Positions 17,779 through 27,498 of a stretch of 64,000 nt of DNA are shown here, in pieces (position 1 is the first letter of the stretch; the number at the start of each line of letters is the position of its first letter). Position numbers and translations under genes: made by a program. The notes under the pieces are model-generated. The model did no database searches and was not told the origin of the DNA. It was given only the letters and a program-made list of their open reading frames with translations. Source of the DNA: Helicobacter himalayensis (GTDB lineage: Bacteria; Campylobacterota; Campylobacteria; Campylobacterales; Helicobacteraceae); contig NZ_CP014991.1 in the NCBI RefSeq assembly GCF_001602095.1, positions 1,054,001 through 1,118,000 on the forward strand, read 5' to 3'.

Positions 17779-19539
17779 TCATTTATAAAATTCCCAAAAA
17801 TTTATTTCTGCCGGATTTATGCCCGCCCTTATGCCTTTGAGCTCTTTTATAGAAATGGCTTTATTTTTTTGATAAGTAAGCGGGATATAAATATTCAAAT
17901 CATACACGCTAGTAAGGAGTTCTGCTACTTTTTGCCCAAAAGCTGGGGTGGCAGGACTTGTATCCAAAACCACAGAATCTATTGCCTTATAGATTTGCTC
18001 TTTTTGTGCGAGATTTTCCAAAACCGCATAGCCCAAATGCCCATAATGTTTAAATGAATACAACATCATCAATGGCTCATAAGGCGTCCCCCAAGTCCCA
18101 TCAAAACACATATCAAATGCCCCTGCGGTAGTTTTGTTTTTATAAATAGTTATTTCAGTTGGGACAAGTTTTAGAAAAATCCCAATTTCTTTTAGTTGCT
18201 CTCGCAAAATCTCACCCATAGCTTTTTGCGAGGAATTATTACCAATATAAATAAGCTCTAGTTGTATTTTTTGAGATTCTATTCCTTTAGATGTATCGCC
18301 TGCGCTGGAATAAATTCCGCTTGTCTCCGCTCCAGCTTCGTTATACTTCGCTTGCGCGCGCATACTCGTTGTTTTTTGAGGGCTTAGACTTATAGATTCT
18401 GTCCCGTTATCTGGTTGCTTAGATTCTATTCCTTTAGATGTATCGCCTGCGCTGGAATAAATTCCGCTTGTCTCCGCTTCGTGTTCATACTTGTTATTTT
18501 TTACTTGATGAGATTCTAGTAATTTCACCGCAGCTTGTTTATCAAATTGTGGGGCTTGATAGGAAATATTTGCATAAGGTCTATTTGGCGCATACAGCAA
18601 AGAAGCAACTTCTTGATACTCACCATACACCGCCTTCACAAGTGCTTGCTTATTGATAGCTTGAGCGATGGCTTGACGCAGATTCCTATCTTTTAAAAAA
18701 GGATTGTTTGGGTTTAACACAAGACTTGTAGTGCTTGTAGGGTCGCTTAGATATGTGTGAAATTCCCCACTCTGCGCTACTTTGCTAAATATCTCAATGG
18801 GAATCTCATCAAGCCCATAAATCATATCCACTTGCTTTGTTTTTAGCGCAATAAGCTTTGCGTTTGGCTCGATGATGATTTTTGTCTGTATGATGTCAAA
18901 GTAGATTCCATTATATTTGTCCTTATTCCAATAATAGGGGTTTTTCTCAAAGCTATCACTCACGCCAAGCACGCTTTTTGTCAGCATATAAGGACCTGTG
19001 CCAATGGGCTTTGGGTTAAAATTAATCAAATCCAAATCCTCTGGAATCTCGCTAGGTGCGACAAAACGATAAGGACGAATAAGGCTTAGCTCCTCAAGCG
19101 TGGCACTATAAGGTGATTTTAGGATAATAGCAATGGTGAAATTATCCCTTATCTCCACACTTTCTAGCTTGCTTGAAAGCGCGCTCCAAGAATGCCTTTT
19201 AGCATTTTTTATCACAGAATCTAGATTCTTTTTCACCGCATATGCGTTAAATTCCTCACCATTAGAAAATTTCACACCCTTTCTTAGCGTAAAAACATAA
19301 GTTTTAGCGTCATTTTCCAACTTCCAAGAAGTCGCTAGCGACGGGATAATACGCCCATCATAATCAGTTTTTACCAAACCTTCATAAATCATATTTTGCG
19401 CCCACATTTGATTGTGTGCATAACCTTGCGGATTCATCACGCCTGCATTGCTTGAAGTGGCTATTTTTAGGATATTTTGCGCCCACACAAAAGAAAGCAT
19501 AAAAATAAAAAGAAGTATTGCGCGAAAAGACATCATCAA
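17779..19539 (-). CDS. nikA: Nickel-binding periplasmic protein NikA-like with in-frame repeat insertion
   Basis: The 586-residue protein has a signal peptide ending near VWAQ and follows E. coli NikA closely: NPQGYAHNQMWAQNMIYEGLVKTD, then KGVKFSNGEEFNA, KRHSWSAL, RPYRFVAPSE and PIGTGPYML. The Arg in KRHSW and the first Arg in RPYRF match the arginines (Arg97, Arg137) that hold the metallophore in E. coli NikA. Relative to NikA, the loop after KLLESHQV is enlarged by about 70 residues. It contains two copies of the peptide EAETSGIYSSAGDTSKGIES, encoded by two in-frame copies of the dispersed repeat. The core resumes with LELIYIGNNSSQKAMGEIL. nikB follows after 160 bases. Confidence 0.88.
   Translation of the reverse strand: MMMSFRAILLFIFMLSFVWAQNILKIATSSNAGVMNPQGYAHNQMWAQNMIYEGLVKTDYDGRIIPSLATSWKLENDAKTYVFTLRKGVKFSNGEEFNAYAVKKNLDSVIKNAKRHSWSALSSKLESVEIRDNFTIAIILKSPYSATLEELSLIRPYRFVAPSEIPEDLDLINFNPKPIGTGPYMLTKSVLGVSDSFEKNPYYWNKDKYNGIYFDIIQTKIIIEPNAKLIALKTKQVDMIYGLDEIPIEIFSKVAQSGEFHTYLSDPTSTTSLVLNPNNPFLKDRNLRQAIAQAINKQALVKAVYGEYQEVASLLYAPNRPYANISYQAPQFDKQAAVKLLESHQVKNNKYEHEAETSGIYSSAGDTSKGIESKQPDNGTESISLSPQKTTSMRAQAKYNEAGAETSGIYSSAGDTSKGIESQKIQLELIYIGNNSSQKAMGEILREQLKEIGIFLKLVPTEITIYKNKTTAGAFDMCFDGTWGTPYEPLMMLYSFKHYGHLGYAVLENLAQKEQIYKAIDSVVLDTSPATPAFGQKVAELLTSVYDLNIYIPLTYQKNKAISIKELKGIRAGINPAEINFWEFYK
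18275..18512. repeat. Two nearly identical repeat copies in frame inside nikA
   Basis: The segment from GATTCTATTCCTTTAGATG to TCTCCGCT occurs at 18275 and again at 18422, 147 bases (49 codons) apart, with at least 55 identical bases. Each has GCTGGAA-TAAA-TTCCGC as its central hairpin. In the nikA frame each encodes AETSGIYSSAGDTSKGIES. The first copy has an extra stretch (TCCAGCTTCGTTATACTTCG) in its tail. Confidence 0.92.
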
Positions 19540-19781
19540 TCCTTGTTGTAAATTTAGATTTTTTAAGGCTTGTAGCGCTTAGATTGTAGCCAAAAATTAC
19601 AATTGCGGTATCAAAATAGCTTATTTCGGCAATGCTTTTTGCAAAAAAGAAGCTTTGTTTATAAACTTGCGATACTTTAGATTTTTAGGACATTTTAAAA
19701 GCTAAAGCCTGCAGAATATTCTTAAAAAAATTAAGAAAGATTCTCTCAATGCTTTGTGAAAAGCAAAATTTAAGGATACAA

Positions 19782-22073
19782 ATGAATATCACAGCAACAC
19801 AAACGCACAAATTCGCCATCTTTTGCCTGCTTACTGCAAGTTTCATCAATCTGCAAGCCCAAGATTCACAGCCACAGAATCTACAACAAACTCCACAAGA
19901 CACAAAATTTCCAAATGAAGTCCATAGGCTACAAACCGCGAAAGTAAGCGCATCAAAAAGCGCACTCACCCTTGAAGAAGCCCCGGGAAATGCGACAATC
20001 ATCACTGACAAGCAGATACATTTACGCCCGAACTCTAAGATAAGCGATACACTACGAGGAGTGGAGGGCATAAGGCAAAGTAAATCTCGCGGACTAGATA
20101 CTTTTGATTCTCTCACAATACGAGGCATACAAAATGGCGCGATGATTATGCTTGATGGCGTAATTTTAAACGACTTAAACAACAACACAAAGCTAATCAC
20201 CGCACTAAACCCTAGCGATTTAGCGCAAGTGGAAGTCATACGAGGACCTTTCTCAAATCTCTATGGCTCTGGGGCACTCTCTGGGGCGATAAATTTTGTA
20301 ACTTCAATGCCACAAGATTTTGAAGTCAAAGCAAACTTAGGCTATGGGAATCCATTCCTCAAGGACACCGCACAGCAAAACCTTACTAGAGGTTTTTTCT
20401 CAATAGGCGATGCCCTGCTTGATAAAAAATTAAAATTAAAACTTAGCTACGCCTTTAGCGCGTCGCAAGGCTATCCCGCTGATAGTGCCTTTGTGTATCC
20501 AAATGACACCATACTTACAAGCACCACGGGCGCGCTAGATTCTCAAACAAAAGACGGCGTGCCTATCAAAATAGTCGGCGATATGGGAAGGCAAGCCTAC
20601 CAAACCCACGATATAAAGCTAAAAGGACAATACGACCTTGAAAACGCAAAACTTGAAGTAGGGGAGTATTTCAACCTCTATGCTTATGACCACACAAATC
20701 AAAAAAGCTACTTAAAAGATTCTCAAGGAAATCCTTATTTTGGGGATAATTCCAACACTTCTACAACCTCAAACAGACCTTTGCCTATTTATTTTGGCAT
20801 CAATATTGGGAAGGAAAAATCTTACACAAACCTAGCTTATATAGGTTATCAACACTACTTTAGCGCATTAGAGCTTCATATCAAGTATTCAAGAATTGAC
20901 ACTTGGCGCTGGTTTAATAACCCCGATGGTGGAACAAATACACTTCAAGCAAACACAACAATGCAATATGGTGAAGGCTCACAACAGCAAGATAAATTCA
21001 CGCAAAATAATCTTGATATTTTTGCAAGCATTCCTTTTGAATTTGCAAATACAAAATCACAAGAAATTCTCTTTGGCACACAAATACGACAACTTGGAAT
21101 CTCTAGCAGCACGCACACTATCACAAATTGGAAAGATTTTTTAAGCACGCAAAGTGGCTTCAAGTCCTCGCAAGGCGGTAAATCTCTTGTTGCGGGCGCA
21201 TTTTTACAATGGCAATCACAATGGCTAGAAAACCTCTACACGAGCTTAGGTGGGCGTTATGACTATTGGCTAGGATATGATTATCATACTTCAAACGCTG
21301 ATATAGTCAAAAACAATGCAAAAACACAATTCTCCCCCAAAGCCACCATAAACTACCTGCCAACTAGCACAACAACGCTCAAAGCTAGTGTCGGGCAGGC
21401 ATTCCGCACACCAACGATAAATCAGCTATTCCAGTCTCCGCGCACACTCACAGATGGCACAAAAATCGCTGGGAATCCAAACCTCGCGCCAGAAAACGCC
21501 ACAAGCTTTGACATAGGCTTAGAGCAAAGAATCCTTGCAACCTATAAAGGAATTTTCAAAGCCTATTATTTTCACACAAATCTTAGCAATGTGATTTATA
21601 CTTCACCAAATGGCGGTATGCCACTAAATGGCGGACGTGCGCTCATCAATGGGATTGAAACTTCTTATAAACAAGAATTGCCTCTGCATTTTGGCGTGCT
21701 AGTAACCTACACTTACACACATTCAAAAATGCTTGAAAATCCTAGCGACACAAAGCTAGAGGGTAAAAGACTTGTTGGAATTCCCGAGCATTTGGCATTT
21801 GGGCAGATTTATTATGATGATGGCAGATTTTTTGGAAGCTTTGGTGTGGAGTATATGAGCAAGCCTTTTAGCAGGGCGGATAATGCGGATACTATTAGCA
21901 AAGTGTATGGTGCGACAGATTCTTATATTTTGGCAGATGTGAGATTGGGCGCTCATTTTGCAAAGCATTACGAAGTGAGCTTAGATTTTTCAAATATTTT
22001 CAACCATAAATACTATTCCTACTACCTCGCCCCGGGCGCAAGCTTTTATCTGCAACTTGCCGCAAAGTTTTAA
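19782..22073 (+). CDS. TonB-dependent outer-membrane receptor
   Basis: The 763-residue protein has a signal peptide (MNITATQTHKFAIFCLLTAS to LQAQ). A plug domain follows with ITDKQIHLRPNSKISDTLRGVEGI, SLTIRGIQNGAMIMLDGV, VEVIRGPFSNLYGSGALSGAINF, and then a beta barrel ending in a terminal Phe. The start ATG 19782 has AAGGATACAA upstream; an ATG at 19749 lacks this. It is divergent from nikA across 242 bases, which suggests it may bring a nickel chelate through the outer membrane for NikABCDE, as TonB receptors do in H. pylori and H. mustelae. Iron or other chelates are possible. I could not recognise a NikR operator in the shared upstream region. Confidence 0.85.
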   Translation: MNITATQTHKFAIFCLLTASFINLQAQDSQPQNLQQTPQDTKFPNEVHRLQTAKVSASKSALTLEEAPGNATIITDKQIHLRPNSKISDTLRGVEGIRQSKSRGLDTFDSLTIRGIQNGAMIMLDGVILNDLNNNTKLITALNPSDLAQVEVIRGPFSNLYGSGALSGAINFVTSMPQDFEVKANLGYGNPFLKDTAQQNLTRGFFSIGDALLDKKLKLKLSYAFSASQGYPADSAFVYPNDTILTSTTGALDSQTKDGVPIKIVGDMGRQAYQTHDIKLKGQYDLENAKLEVGEYFNLYAYDHTNQKSYLKDSQGNPYFGDNSNTSTTSNRPLPIYFGINIGKEKSYTNLAYIGYQHYFSALELHIKYSRIDTWRWFNNPDGGTNTLQANTTMQYGEGSQQQDKFTQNNLDIFASIPFEFANTKSQEILFGTQIRQLGISSSTHTITNWKDFLSTQSGFKSSQGGKSLVAGAFLQWQSQWLENLYTSLGGRYDYWLGYDYHTSNADIVKNNAKTQFSPKATINYLPTSTTTLKASVGQAFRTPTINQLFQSPRTLTDGTKIAGNPNLAPENATSFDIGLEQRILATYKGIFKAYYFHTNLSNVIYTSPNGGMPLNGGRALINGIETSYKQELPLHFGVLVTYTYTHSKMLENPSDTKLEGKRLVGIPEHLAFGQIYYDDGRFFGSFGVEYMSKPFSRADNADTISKVYGATDSYILADVRLGAHFAKHYEVSLDFSNIFNHKYYSYYLAPGASFYLQLAAKF

Positions 22074-22115
22074 AGAATATTTTTGGGTTAAAAAAGCAAG
22101 AGTTTTTAGAATCCC

Positions 22116-24233
22116 CTAAAACCTCTTCTTATTCACATCTTCTAATATCTCTTCTGCTATGCCATTTACTCTTTGAGTAATGGTGTTTGTAGTGTTAGCT
22201 ACTTCTACATTTTCTTGTGTGAGTGTTTCTAGTTGTGCTATGGCTTCATTGATTTGTCCTAAGCCTTCTGTTTGCTCTTTTATAGATTCACTCATTTCAT
22301 TAACTGATTGCACCAAGACATTTACATTTGCCTCTATTTCTCCTAGTGATTTAGAAGTCCTCTCTGCTAGTTTTCTCACTTCATCAGCCACAACAGCAAA
22401 GCCTCTGCCGTGCTCTCCTGCTCTTGCTGCTTCAATAGCCGCATTTAAAGCGAGCAAGTTTGTTTGGTCTGCTATATCTTTGATAACACCTACAATGTTT
22501 TTAATATCTTCTGCTTGCTTGGTTGCATCGATTGTCTTATCACTTACATTTTGCATAGATGAACTTATTTCTTCTACTGCTGCAGCTGATTGCTCTAAAC
22601 TGCTAGCTTGTGCTTGAGAACCATCTGCTAGTCTTTGCATAGAGGATTTAAGCTCATTGCTTTGAATGCTTAAATCTTTTGCAAAGTTTGAGCTAGCTAC
22701 AAGCATTTTTTTAATCTCTTCACCCAAAGTGTTTGTAACCACTTCCACTCTTCCTTTAGCATCTTTTACTTCAGTGGTGAAATCTAGCCTTGTATAAGAG
22801 TCAAAAACTCTTGTTATTTCATTTGTATCGCTTCCTATCTTTTGCTCTAAGACATCAAGCATAGTGTTAAGCACATTTTTTAATTCTATCAATTGTGGAT
22901 TAGCAGGATTTTTAATAATCCTTGCTTTGAGATTCCCACTTTCTATTTCTTTAGCAGTCTCTGCTGATTGTGCTATGGCTTCTTCGTCTTGAAGGAGGGA
23001 TTTTTGAGTGCGGGAGATGTTGTCATTGATGATTTTTCCCATTGCTCCTAATTCATCTTGGGCTCTAATCCTGATAGTATGCACCTCTTTAGATTCATAA
23101 TTAAGATAGCGGAAGAAAGAATGGAGGGTGTGGAGAACAACAGGAAGCCTCGCGCCAACAATCTTACGCACGAAAAAATACACCACTATGCTTATAAAAA
23201 TCAAAACACAAAGCGCGAGTATAACGATGGTTTGTCGCAAGTCTTTGAGTGCAGCAAGTGCGGAAGATTTTGGCGTGCTAACCAAAATTGTCCATTCACT
23301 CGTATTATCCACCGTTTGGAAAGAACTCACACTCGCGTAGCTTTCTGTCCCGCCCATTGTTTCGTAATCGTCAAACACCTTCGTTTCGCCATCTTTTATA
23401 GCTTGAAACACAAGCTTTGCTCCTTCATGCGCGCTATGCTCGAAAATATTTTGCAAAATAAGATTTGTGTCTTTATGTATCGTAATAACGCCATCTCTTG
23501 TCAATAAGGCGCGTATGTCGCCCTCAAAGATATCAAGCTTAGGGTCATTTAACACACTAGAAATATTCATAAAATCAAAATTGTAGCCAATGATTCCTAT
23601 AAGATTTTTCTCCCTATCAAAGAGAGGTGCAGCAATGTTTAAGCCCAACACTTCACGCCCACCAACCTTAAGAGTTGCGGGGATTCCCACATATATTGGT
23701 TGCGTTTTTCCCTCTTTCTCCTCTTTGAGAATCCTATTTATAACGGGGCTTGTCAATAGCGCATCATCGCTTTGCAACAGCGTAGCACTATTGGCATACT
23801 CGTTAGCATTATGGTATAACATAGCAAATTTACCGCTTTGTGTATAGTATTTTTTGTCAAGATTGCGAAAATTTTTGGGCGTTTCTAACAAATAAAGAAA
23901 AGTATAGGTTGCATACGCGCTATTATCAAACATATTTTTTACAACACTTTCCACATCGTGAAAATCCATCTCGTCTTTTTCCACATCCTGAAACATCGCA
24001 TTGAGCGTGCTTGCTACGCCTTTATTTAGCACGATTGATTCATCTAACACGCTTTTCATATAAGTTGCGTAGTTGTTTGACGCATTTACAATCGTCTCTT
24101 CTATGCTCTCTTGCATATTTTCGCTCACTTTTTCAAGGATAACTACACTTAAAAGAAGTATTCCTATTAAAACACTGCTTACTATTGTCAAAACAAGCTT
24201 TACCCCAATACTTAAGGAACTAAACCACTTCAT
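22116..24233 (-). CDS. Methyl-accepting chemotaxis protein with periplasmic Cache-type sensor
   Basis: The 705-residue transducer has a membrane helix near residues 10-30 and a periplasmic ligand-binding region of about 300 residues that looks like a double Cache (PAS-like) domain, including FTLLYLLETP-like strands and [10 protein letters not shown] second helix lies near 345-368. A HAMP-like segment follows ([13 protein letters not shown]). The signalling hairpin tip is [41 protein letters not shown], conserved across receptors. No C-terminal CheR pentapeptide is visible; the protein ends VNKKRF. The ligand is unknown. It is convergent with the TonB receptor gene, with 42 bases between. Confidence 0.93.
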   Translation of the reverse strand: MKWFSSLSIGVKLVLTIVSSVLIGILLLSVVILEKVSENMQESIEETIVNASNNYATYMKSVLDESIVLNKGVASTLNAMFQDVEKDEMDFHDVESVVKNMFDNSAYATYTFLYLLETPKNFRNLDKKYYTQSGKFAMLYHNANEYANSATLLQSDDALLTSPVINRILKEEKEGKTQPIYVGIPATLKVGGREVLGLNIAAPLFDREKNLIGIIGYNFDFMNISSVLNDPKLDIFEGDIRALLTRDGVITIHKDTNLILQNIFEHSAHEGAKLVFQAIKDGETKVFDDYETMGGTESYASVSSFQTVDNTSEWTILVSTPKSSALAALKDLRQTIVILALCVLIFISIVVYFFVRKIVGARLPVVLHTLHSFFRYLNYESKEVHTIRIRAQDELGAMGKIINDNISRTQKSLLQDEEAIAQSAETAKEIESGNLKARIIKNPANPQLIELKNVLNTMLDVLEQKIGSDTNEITRVFDSYTRLDFTTEVKDAKGRVEVVTNTLGEEIKKMLVASSNFAKDLSIQSNELKSSMQRLADGSQAQASSLEQSAAAVEEISSSMQNVSDKTIDATKQAEDIKNIVGVIKDIADQTNLLALNAAIEAARAGEHGRGFAVVADEVRKLAERTSKSLGEIEANVNVLVQSVNEMSESIKEQTEGLGQINEAIAQLETLTQENVEVANTTNTITQRVNGIAEEILEDVNKKRF

Positions 24234-24744
24234 TTTTTTCTCCTAATGTTGTATTTTGTTGTGAATTATGGCAGATAGACATCTAAATATTTTTTTAAAT
24301 GTCTTTAAGCCCAGAATTTTGAAATCCCCCAATTATGACAAAAAAAAAAAAACGCTATGCTTAAAAAATCAACATTTTTTTTGAAAATCTTACTTTTGAG
24401 GGCAACAAGGAGGTTTTAAGAAAATTTTGCAAAGAGCAGAATCTCGTAGTATGTGGAATTATTGAAGCATTAACAAAGAAAAATCTTTTATGTATAGTTT
24501 TGAAACAAAACGATAATGCAGAGGAGTAAAATTAAAGAGAGTATCAAATGAGATTCTGAAAAATCCCAACAACGCGACAAAATATCGCAACTTTAATCAA
24601 CCAAAAAATACAGAATCCACAAACAAAAGCGAAGCAAAAGGCAAAACTAGAGCAAGGCAAACGAGGCGATGAAGCTAGAGCGGAGCGAATATAAAGCGAG
24701 GTAAAAGGCAAAATCCACTTCCGCAAAGGCAATACAACTAAGCC
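24234..24744. other. 511-base intergenic region with A12+ tract and remnant reading frame
   Basis: The region lies upstream of the chemoreceptor gene (minus strand) and downstream of fdhD. It holds a run of twelve A at 24341-24352, directly preceded by ACA and about 107 bases before the chemoreceptor start. Homopolymer A/T tracts at this distance can tune promoters in H. pylori. A small degraded frame is listed separately. The right part (24560-24740) is rich in short repeats of GCAAAGGCAAA and GAGCGGAGCG type and has weak similarity to the repeat family (ATCAACCAAAAAATACAG). Confidence 0.6.
24335..24529 (+). pseudogene. Possible remnant of a small ribbon-helix-helix-type protein
   Basis: ATG 24335 reads MTKKKKRYA and meets a TAA at 24362. 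The same frame is then open from 24365 to the TAA at 24527 and reads NLTFEGNKEVLRKFCKEQNLVVCGIIEALTKKNL in pieces. The pattern of a helix with LRKFCKEQNL and a second helix with IIEAL is what small Arc/CopG-like proteins show. It adjoins the A-tract, so a length change plus a second change could have broken it. The match is weak and it may be chance. Confidence 0.3.
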
Positions 24745-25596
24745 CTATCCAAAGAGTTTTTGCGCTTGGGCGTATTTCTCGCAAGGCTTGAGTTGCTGCG
24801 CGCTAAGATTTTCACTCTCGCCTAAGATTCTATAAGAATGCGTGTAGATATTGCACCGCCCACCGCGCGCAAAGCCAATAAGTGTAATGCCGAGCAATTG
24901 CGCGGATTTGACACCTAGCTCAGTGGTCGCAGAGCGCGAAATCACAATGGCGATATTATGCATTGCCGCTTTTATCACCATTTCCATTGACAAGCGCCCA
25001 CTTACAACCAAAATCGCCCTTGAAGTATCGATGCCCTCTAGGCGCGCTTTTCCCACGACTTTATCAATGGCATTGTGCCGCCCGACATCTTCACTCACCA
25101 ACTCTTTGCCATCTTCAAACACCAAAATCGCCTTATGCACACAACCTGTTTTCTCAAATAAATCCGTATTTTGCTCGAAATTCTCAATAAGCTCCCAAAG
25201 ACGCTCTTTTGACAAGTGCAAATCCGTAGAAATAAATTTTTCTATAATTTTGCCTTCAAAATTCGCACTCACACCCACGCAACAGCCTGAAGTCAAGGTT
25301 TTTTCATGAAAGAGATTGTTGATGTTTTCTTCATTAATCTTTGCTTCCACATACACACTAAAGCCATCTTCTGCAATGCTAAGATGCGTAATGTCACTCA
25401 CAGATTCTATCACACCCTCACTCATCAAAAAACCCACTGCGTGCGCGTCTTGCTCCTTTGGTAAAGACATAGTAGAAAGCAGTTTTTTACCATTAAGATA
25501 CAAAGCAATTCTTTGTTCTTTGATAATAATATCCTCTGTGTGCTGGGCGCTCTCACCCTTTCTCAAGCTCACAATGGGGATTTTGCTAAAAAACAT
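24745..25596 (-). CDS. fdhD: Formate dehydrogenase accessory sulfurtransferase FdhD
   Basis: The 283-residue cytosolic protein passes sulfur from a cysteine desulfurase to the molybdenum cofactor of FdhA, which is needed for activity. The conserved block GFLMSEGVIES is near residue 52-62, and the essential cysteine pair motif is in LTSGCCVGVS. Later motifs are GCVHKAILVFEDGK, SEDVGRHNAIDKVVGKA, VSGRLSMEMVIKAA and SRSATTELGVKSAQLLGITLIGFARGGRCNIYT, all family signatures. It is the last gene of the formate dehydrogenase cluster, separated from fdhC by 164 bases that carry degenerate repeat fragments. Confidence 0.95.
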   Translation of the reverse strand: MFFSKIPIVSLRKGESAQHTEDIIIKEQRIALYLNGKKLLSTMSLPKEQDAHAVGFLMSEGVIESVSDITHLSIAEDGFSVYVEAKINEENINNLFHEKTLTSGCCVGVSANFEGKIIEKFISTDLHLSKERLWELIENFEQNTDLFEKTGCVHKAILVFEDGKELVSEDVGRHNAIDKVVGKARLEGIDTSRAILVVSGRLSMEMVIKAAMHNIAIVISRSATTELGVKSAQLLGITLIGFARGGRCNIYTHSYRILGESENLSAQQLKPCEKYAQAQKLFG

Positions 25597-25700
25597 AGTA
25601 TTCCTTTTAAATGTATCTCGTGTAGGTCAAATCGCACTCCAACTATTTCTTTTTGGACAATCACTTTAGTCAAAGCCAAAATAAAAACCTTGTATTCAAC

Positions 25701-25738
25701 GGCGCGGGAGAGAATCCCGCTCTAGCCCTGCACGCATA
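25701..25738. repeat. Degenerate repeat copy between fdhC and fdhD
   Basis: The core GGCGCGGGAGAGAATCCCGC followed by TCTAGCCCTGCACGCAT keeps a perfect hairpin (GCGGGA, loop GAGAA, TCCCGC) while the flanks have decayed. A second fragment, TATTCCTTTTAAATGTATC, lies at about 25600. Confidence 0.65.
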
Positions 25739-25760
25739 ACTTTTTTTAATGATGATACCA

Positions 25761-26837
25761 TTAATGGTGATGTCCCGCCACGCGCATAGAATCTAGCTTG
25801 CCTTGTTTTTTCAAATCCTCATAATAGAAACTATGAAGCATTGAGACTTCCTCCTCACCCATACAGCCATTAATGATAGATTCTAACGCGCCTTCAATAG
25901 CGAATGCTGCCATGTAAATATGCGTGATAAGCAATGCCACCACACCAAAACCAAGAACATTGTGGATTAACGCCATAAGGCGCAAGGTGTTGATATCTGC
26001 TCTCTGAAAGAACATAATCGCCCCGCTAATCACCATCACAGCCCCGCCAATTGTCGCTAACCAAAACCACATTTTTTGTCCAGCGTTAAATTTATGTGCA
26101 GGGATAATGCGATTTGCCTTATCCAAATATCCGCCCATAATCACAAACCACTTAATATCATACAAACGTGGCAAGCAATCTTTAACCCACATCAAAAACA
26201 TAAGCGGACCAAAAATCGCAAAAACAATCGTGCTAACGCCGTGCAAATCGCGTGCAAATCGTATGAGCGCACCACCACCGAGCTTATCACCAAAAACCAT
26301 CATAAGCCCTGTTACGCACAAAAACACAAAAGGCATAGCAGCAAACCAATGCACGAAAATATTGTATTTGCTAAAAACGCGCAATTTTGACTCGTGATTA
26401 TATTTCCTCGCACCAATGATTTTGTAATGCCCAAAAAACGCCAATGGCGTAAAAAGAACAATACAAAAGAAAATGAGCGCAAACCAACCATTTTGCAAAG
26501 TCGTAAAAGCCTCACCTAAACCATTCCAACCGCGAATGCCTGTGATTTTTTCTCCCATACTCAAAGGCTCAATACTCCCACCATCTCCGGGAACTACCGC
26601 ACCCAGCACAACGCCTGATGTTTTGGTATCAAAACCCCAATTTTTAATCGCTTCAATTTGACGTGTGCCATAAATGTGCTTGTTATAGGAAAGATCGATT
26701 TCTTTATCGTGGATTCCGATATGCTCCGGCGCGACATAATTCCTTTTCACACCATCGCTTTGCGCACTTTGAGAATCCGCACTTAGAGAGCTTGCTAAAA
26801 GCACCACCGCAAAAAGGCTTGATATTAGTTTTTTCAT
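25761..26837 (-). CDS. fdhC: Formate dehydrogenase cytochrome b subunit FdhC (gamma)
   Basis: The 358-residue protein has a signal peptide (LFAVVLLASSLSADS) and a periplasmic segment of about 90 residues. Four membrane helices of the di-heme cytochrome b561 family follow, with hydrophobic cores near 115-135, 160-185, 205-225 and 290-320. Candidate heme histidines include the one in YNIFVHWFAAMPF, the one in ARDLHGVS and two in MALIHNVLG and LLITHIYMA. It takes electrons from FdhB and reduces menaquinone. The long N-terminal extension before the membrane part is typical of the Campylobacterota protein. The C-terminus ends in four His (HHH plus a preceding residue). Confidence 0.92.
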   Translation of the reverse strand: MKKLISSLFAVVLLASSLSADSQSAQSDGVKRNYVAPEHIGIHDKEIDLSYNKHIYGTRQIEAIKNWGFDTKTSGVVLGAVVPGDGGSIEPLSMGEKITGIRGWNGLGEAFTTLQNGWFALIFFCIVLFTPLAFFGHYKIIGARKYNHESKLRVFSKYNIFVHWFAAMPFVFLCVTGLMMVFGDKLGGGALIRFARDLHGVSTIVFAIFGPLMFLMWVKDCLPRLYDIKWFVIMGGYLDKANRIIPAHKFNAGQKMWFWLATIGGAVMVISGAIMFFQRADINTLRLMALIHNVLGFGVVALLITHIYMAAFAIEGALESIINGCMGEEEVSMLHSFYYEDLKKQGKLDSMRVAGHHH

Positions 26838-26855
26838 TTTCGCCCCTTTGCATTC

Positions 26856-27488
26856 TTAGTCGCCATAGGCTTTTTTCCAAGTATAAGGAATGCGTGGCGC
26901 ACCCTCACCTTTTGTCAAAGCTCTCTCGCTGATAATCGCGCTAACATCATTGCTACCACCTGCAAGTAGTGCTTTTGTGCTACACATTGCCGCACACGCT
27001 GGGACCTTGCCTTCTGCGATACGATTTTGCCCATAAAGTTGCCATTCTTCCTCGCTATGCGTTTCCTCTGGACCGCCTGCACAGAAAGTGCATTTATCCA
27101 TCGCACCGCGTGAGCCAAACACATCAGATTTAGGGAATTGTGGCGCACCAAAAGGACAAGCATACAAACAATAGCCACAACCAATGCAAGTTTTTTTATC
27201 ATGCAAAACAATTCCATCAGCGCGGATATAAAAGCAATCTACCGGACAAACTTTCGCACAAGGCGCGTCTGCGCAGTGCATACAAGCAATAGAGATTGAC
27301 TTCTCTGCCCCCTCAATGCCATCATTGAGTGTTACAACGCGTCTGCGATTAACACCTACCGGCAAGTGATGCGCTTCTTTACAAGCCACATCACAACCAT
27401 GACAATCAATACATCGCGTATCATCGCAATAGAATTTTATACGCACATGCCCGGGATCGTTAAAACCATTCATTAGATTTTCACTCAT
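26856..27488 (-). CDS. fdhB: Formate dehydrogenase iron-sulfur subunit FdhB (beta)
   Basis: The 210-residue ferredoxin-type subunit carries four cysteine motifs for 4Fe-4S clusters: CIDCHGCDVACKEAHH, CMHCADAPCAKVCPVD, CIGCGYCLYACPFG and a fourth with CTFCAG and CAAMC. It conducts electrons from the molybdenum site of FdhA to the hemes of FdhC at the periplasmic face. It has no signal of its own, so it is expected to travel with FdhA through the Tat system. It lies 10 bases after fdhA and 18 bases before fdhC. Confidence 0.95.
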   Translation of the reverse strand: MSENLMNGFNDPGHVRIKFYCDDTRCIDCHGCDVACKEAHHLPVGVNRRRVVTLNDGIEGAEKSISIACMHCADAPCAKVCPVDCFYIRADGIVLHDKKTCIGCGYCLYACPFGAPQFPKSDVFGSRGAMDKCTFCAGGPEETHSEEEWQLYGQNRIAEGKVPACAAMCSTKALLAGGSNDVSAIISERALTKGEGAPRIPYTWKKAYGD

Positions 27489-27498
27489 AGTTTCCCCC

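Noticed and set aside
19540-19781. NikR operator between nikA and the TonB receptor
   Set aside because: I found single half-site-like words but no convincing spaced palindrome by eye.
19685-20239. Minus-strand reading frame of 184 codons across the start of the TonB receptor gene
   Set aside because: It lies opposite a clear receptor plug domain and has no family features.
24544-24732. Minus-strand frame of 62 codons in the region before the chemoreceptor
   Set aside because: Low-complexity, rich in Phe and Ser, and made of short repeats; no start signal.
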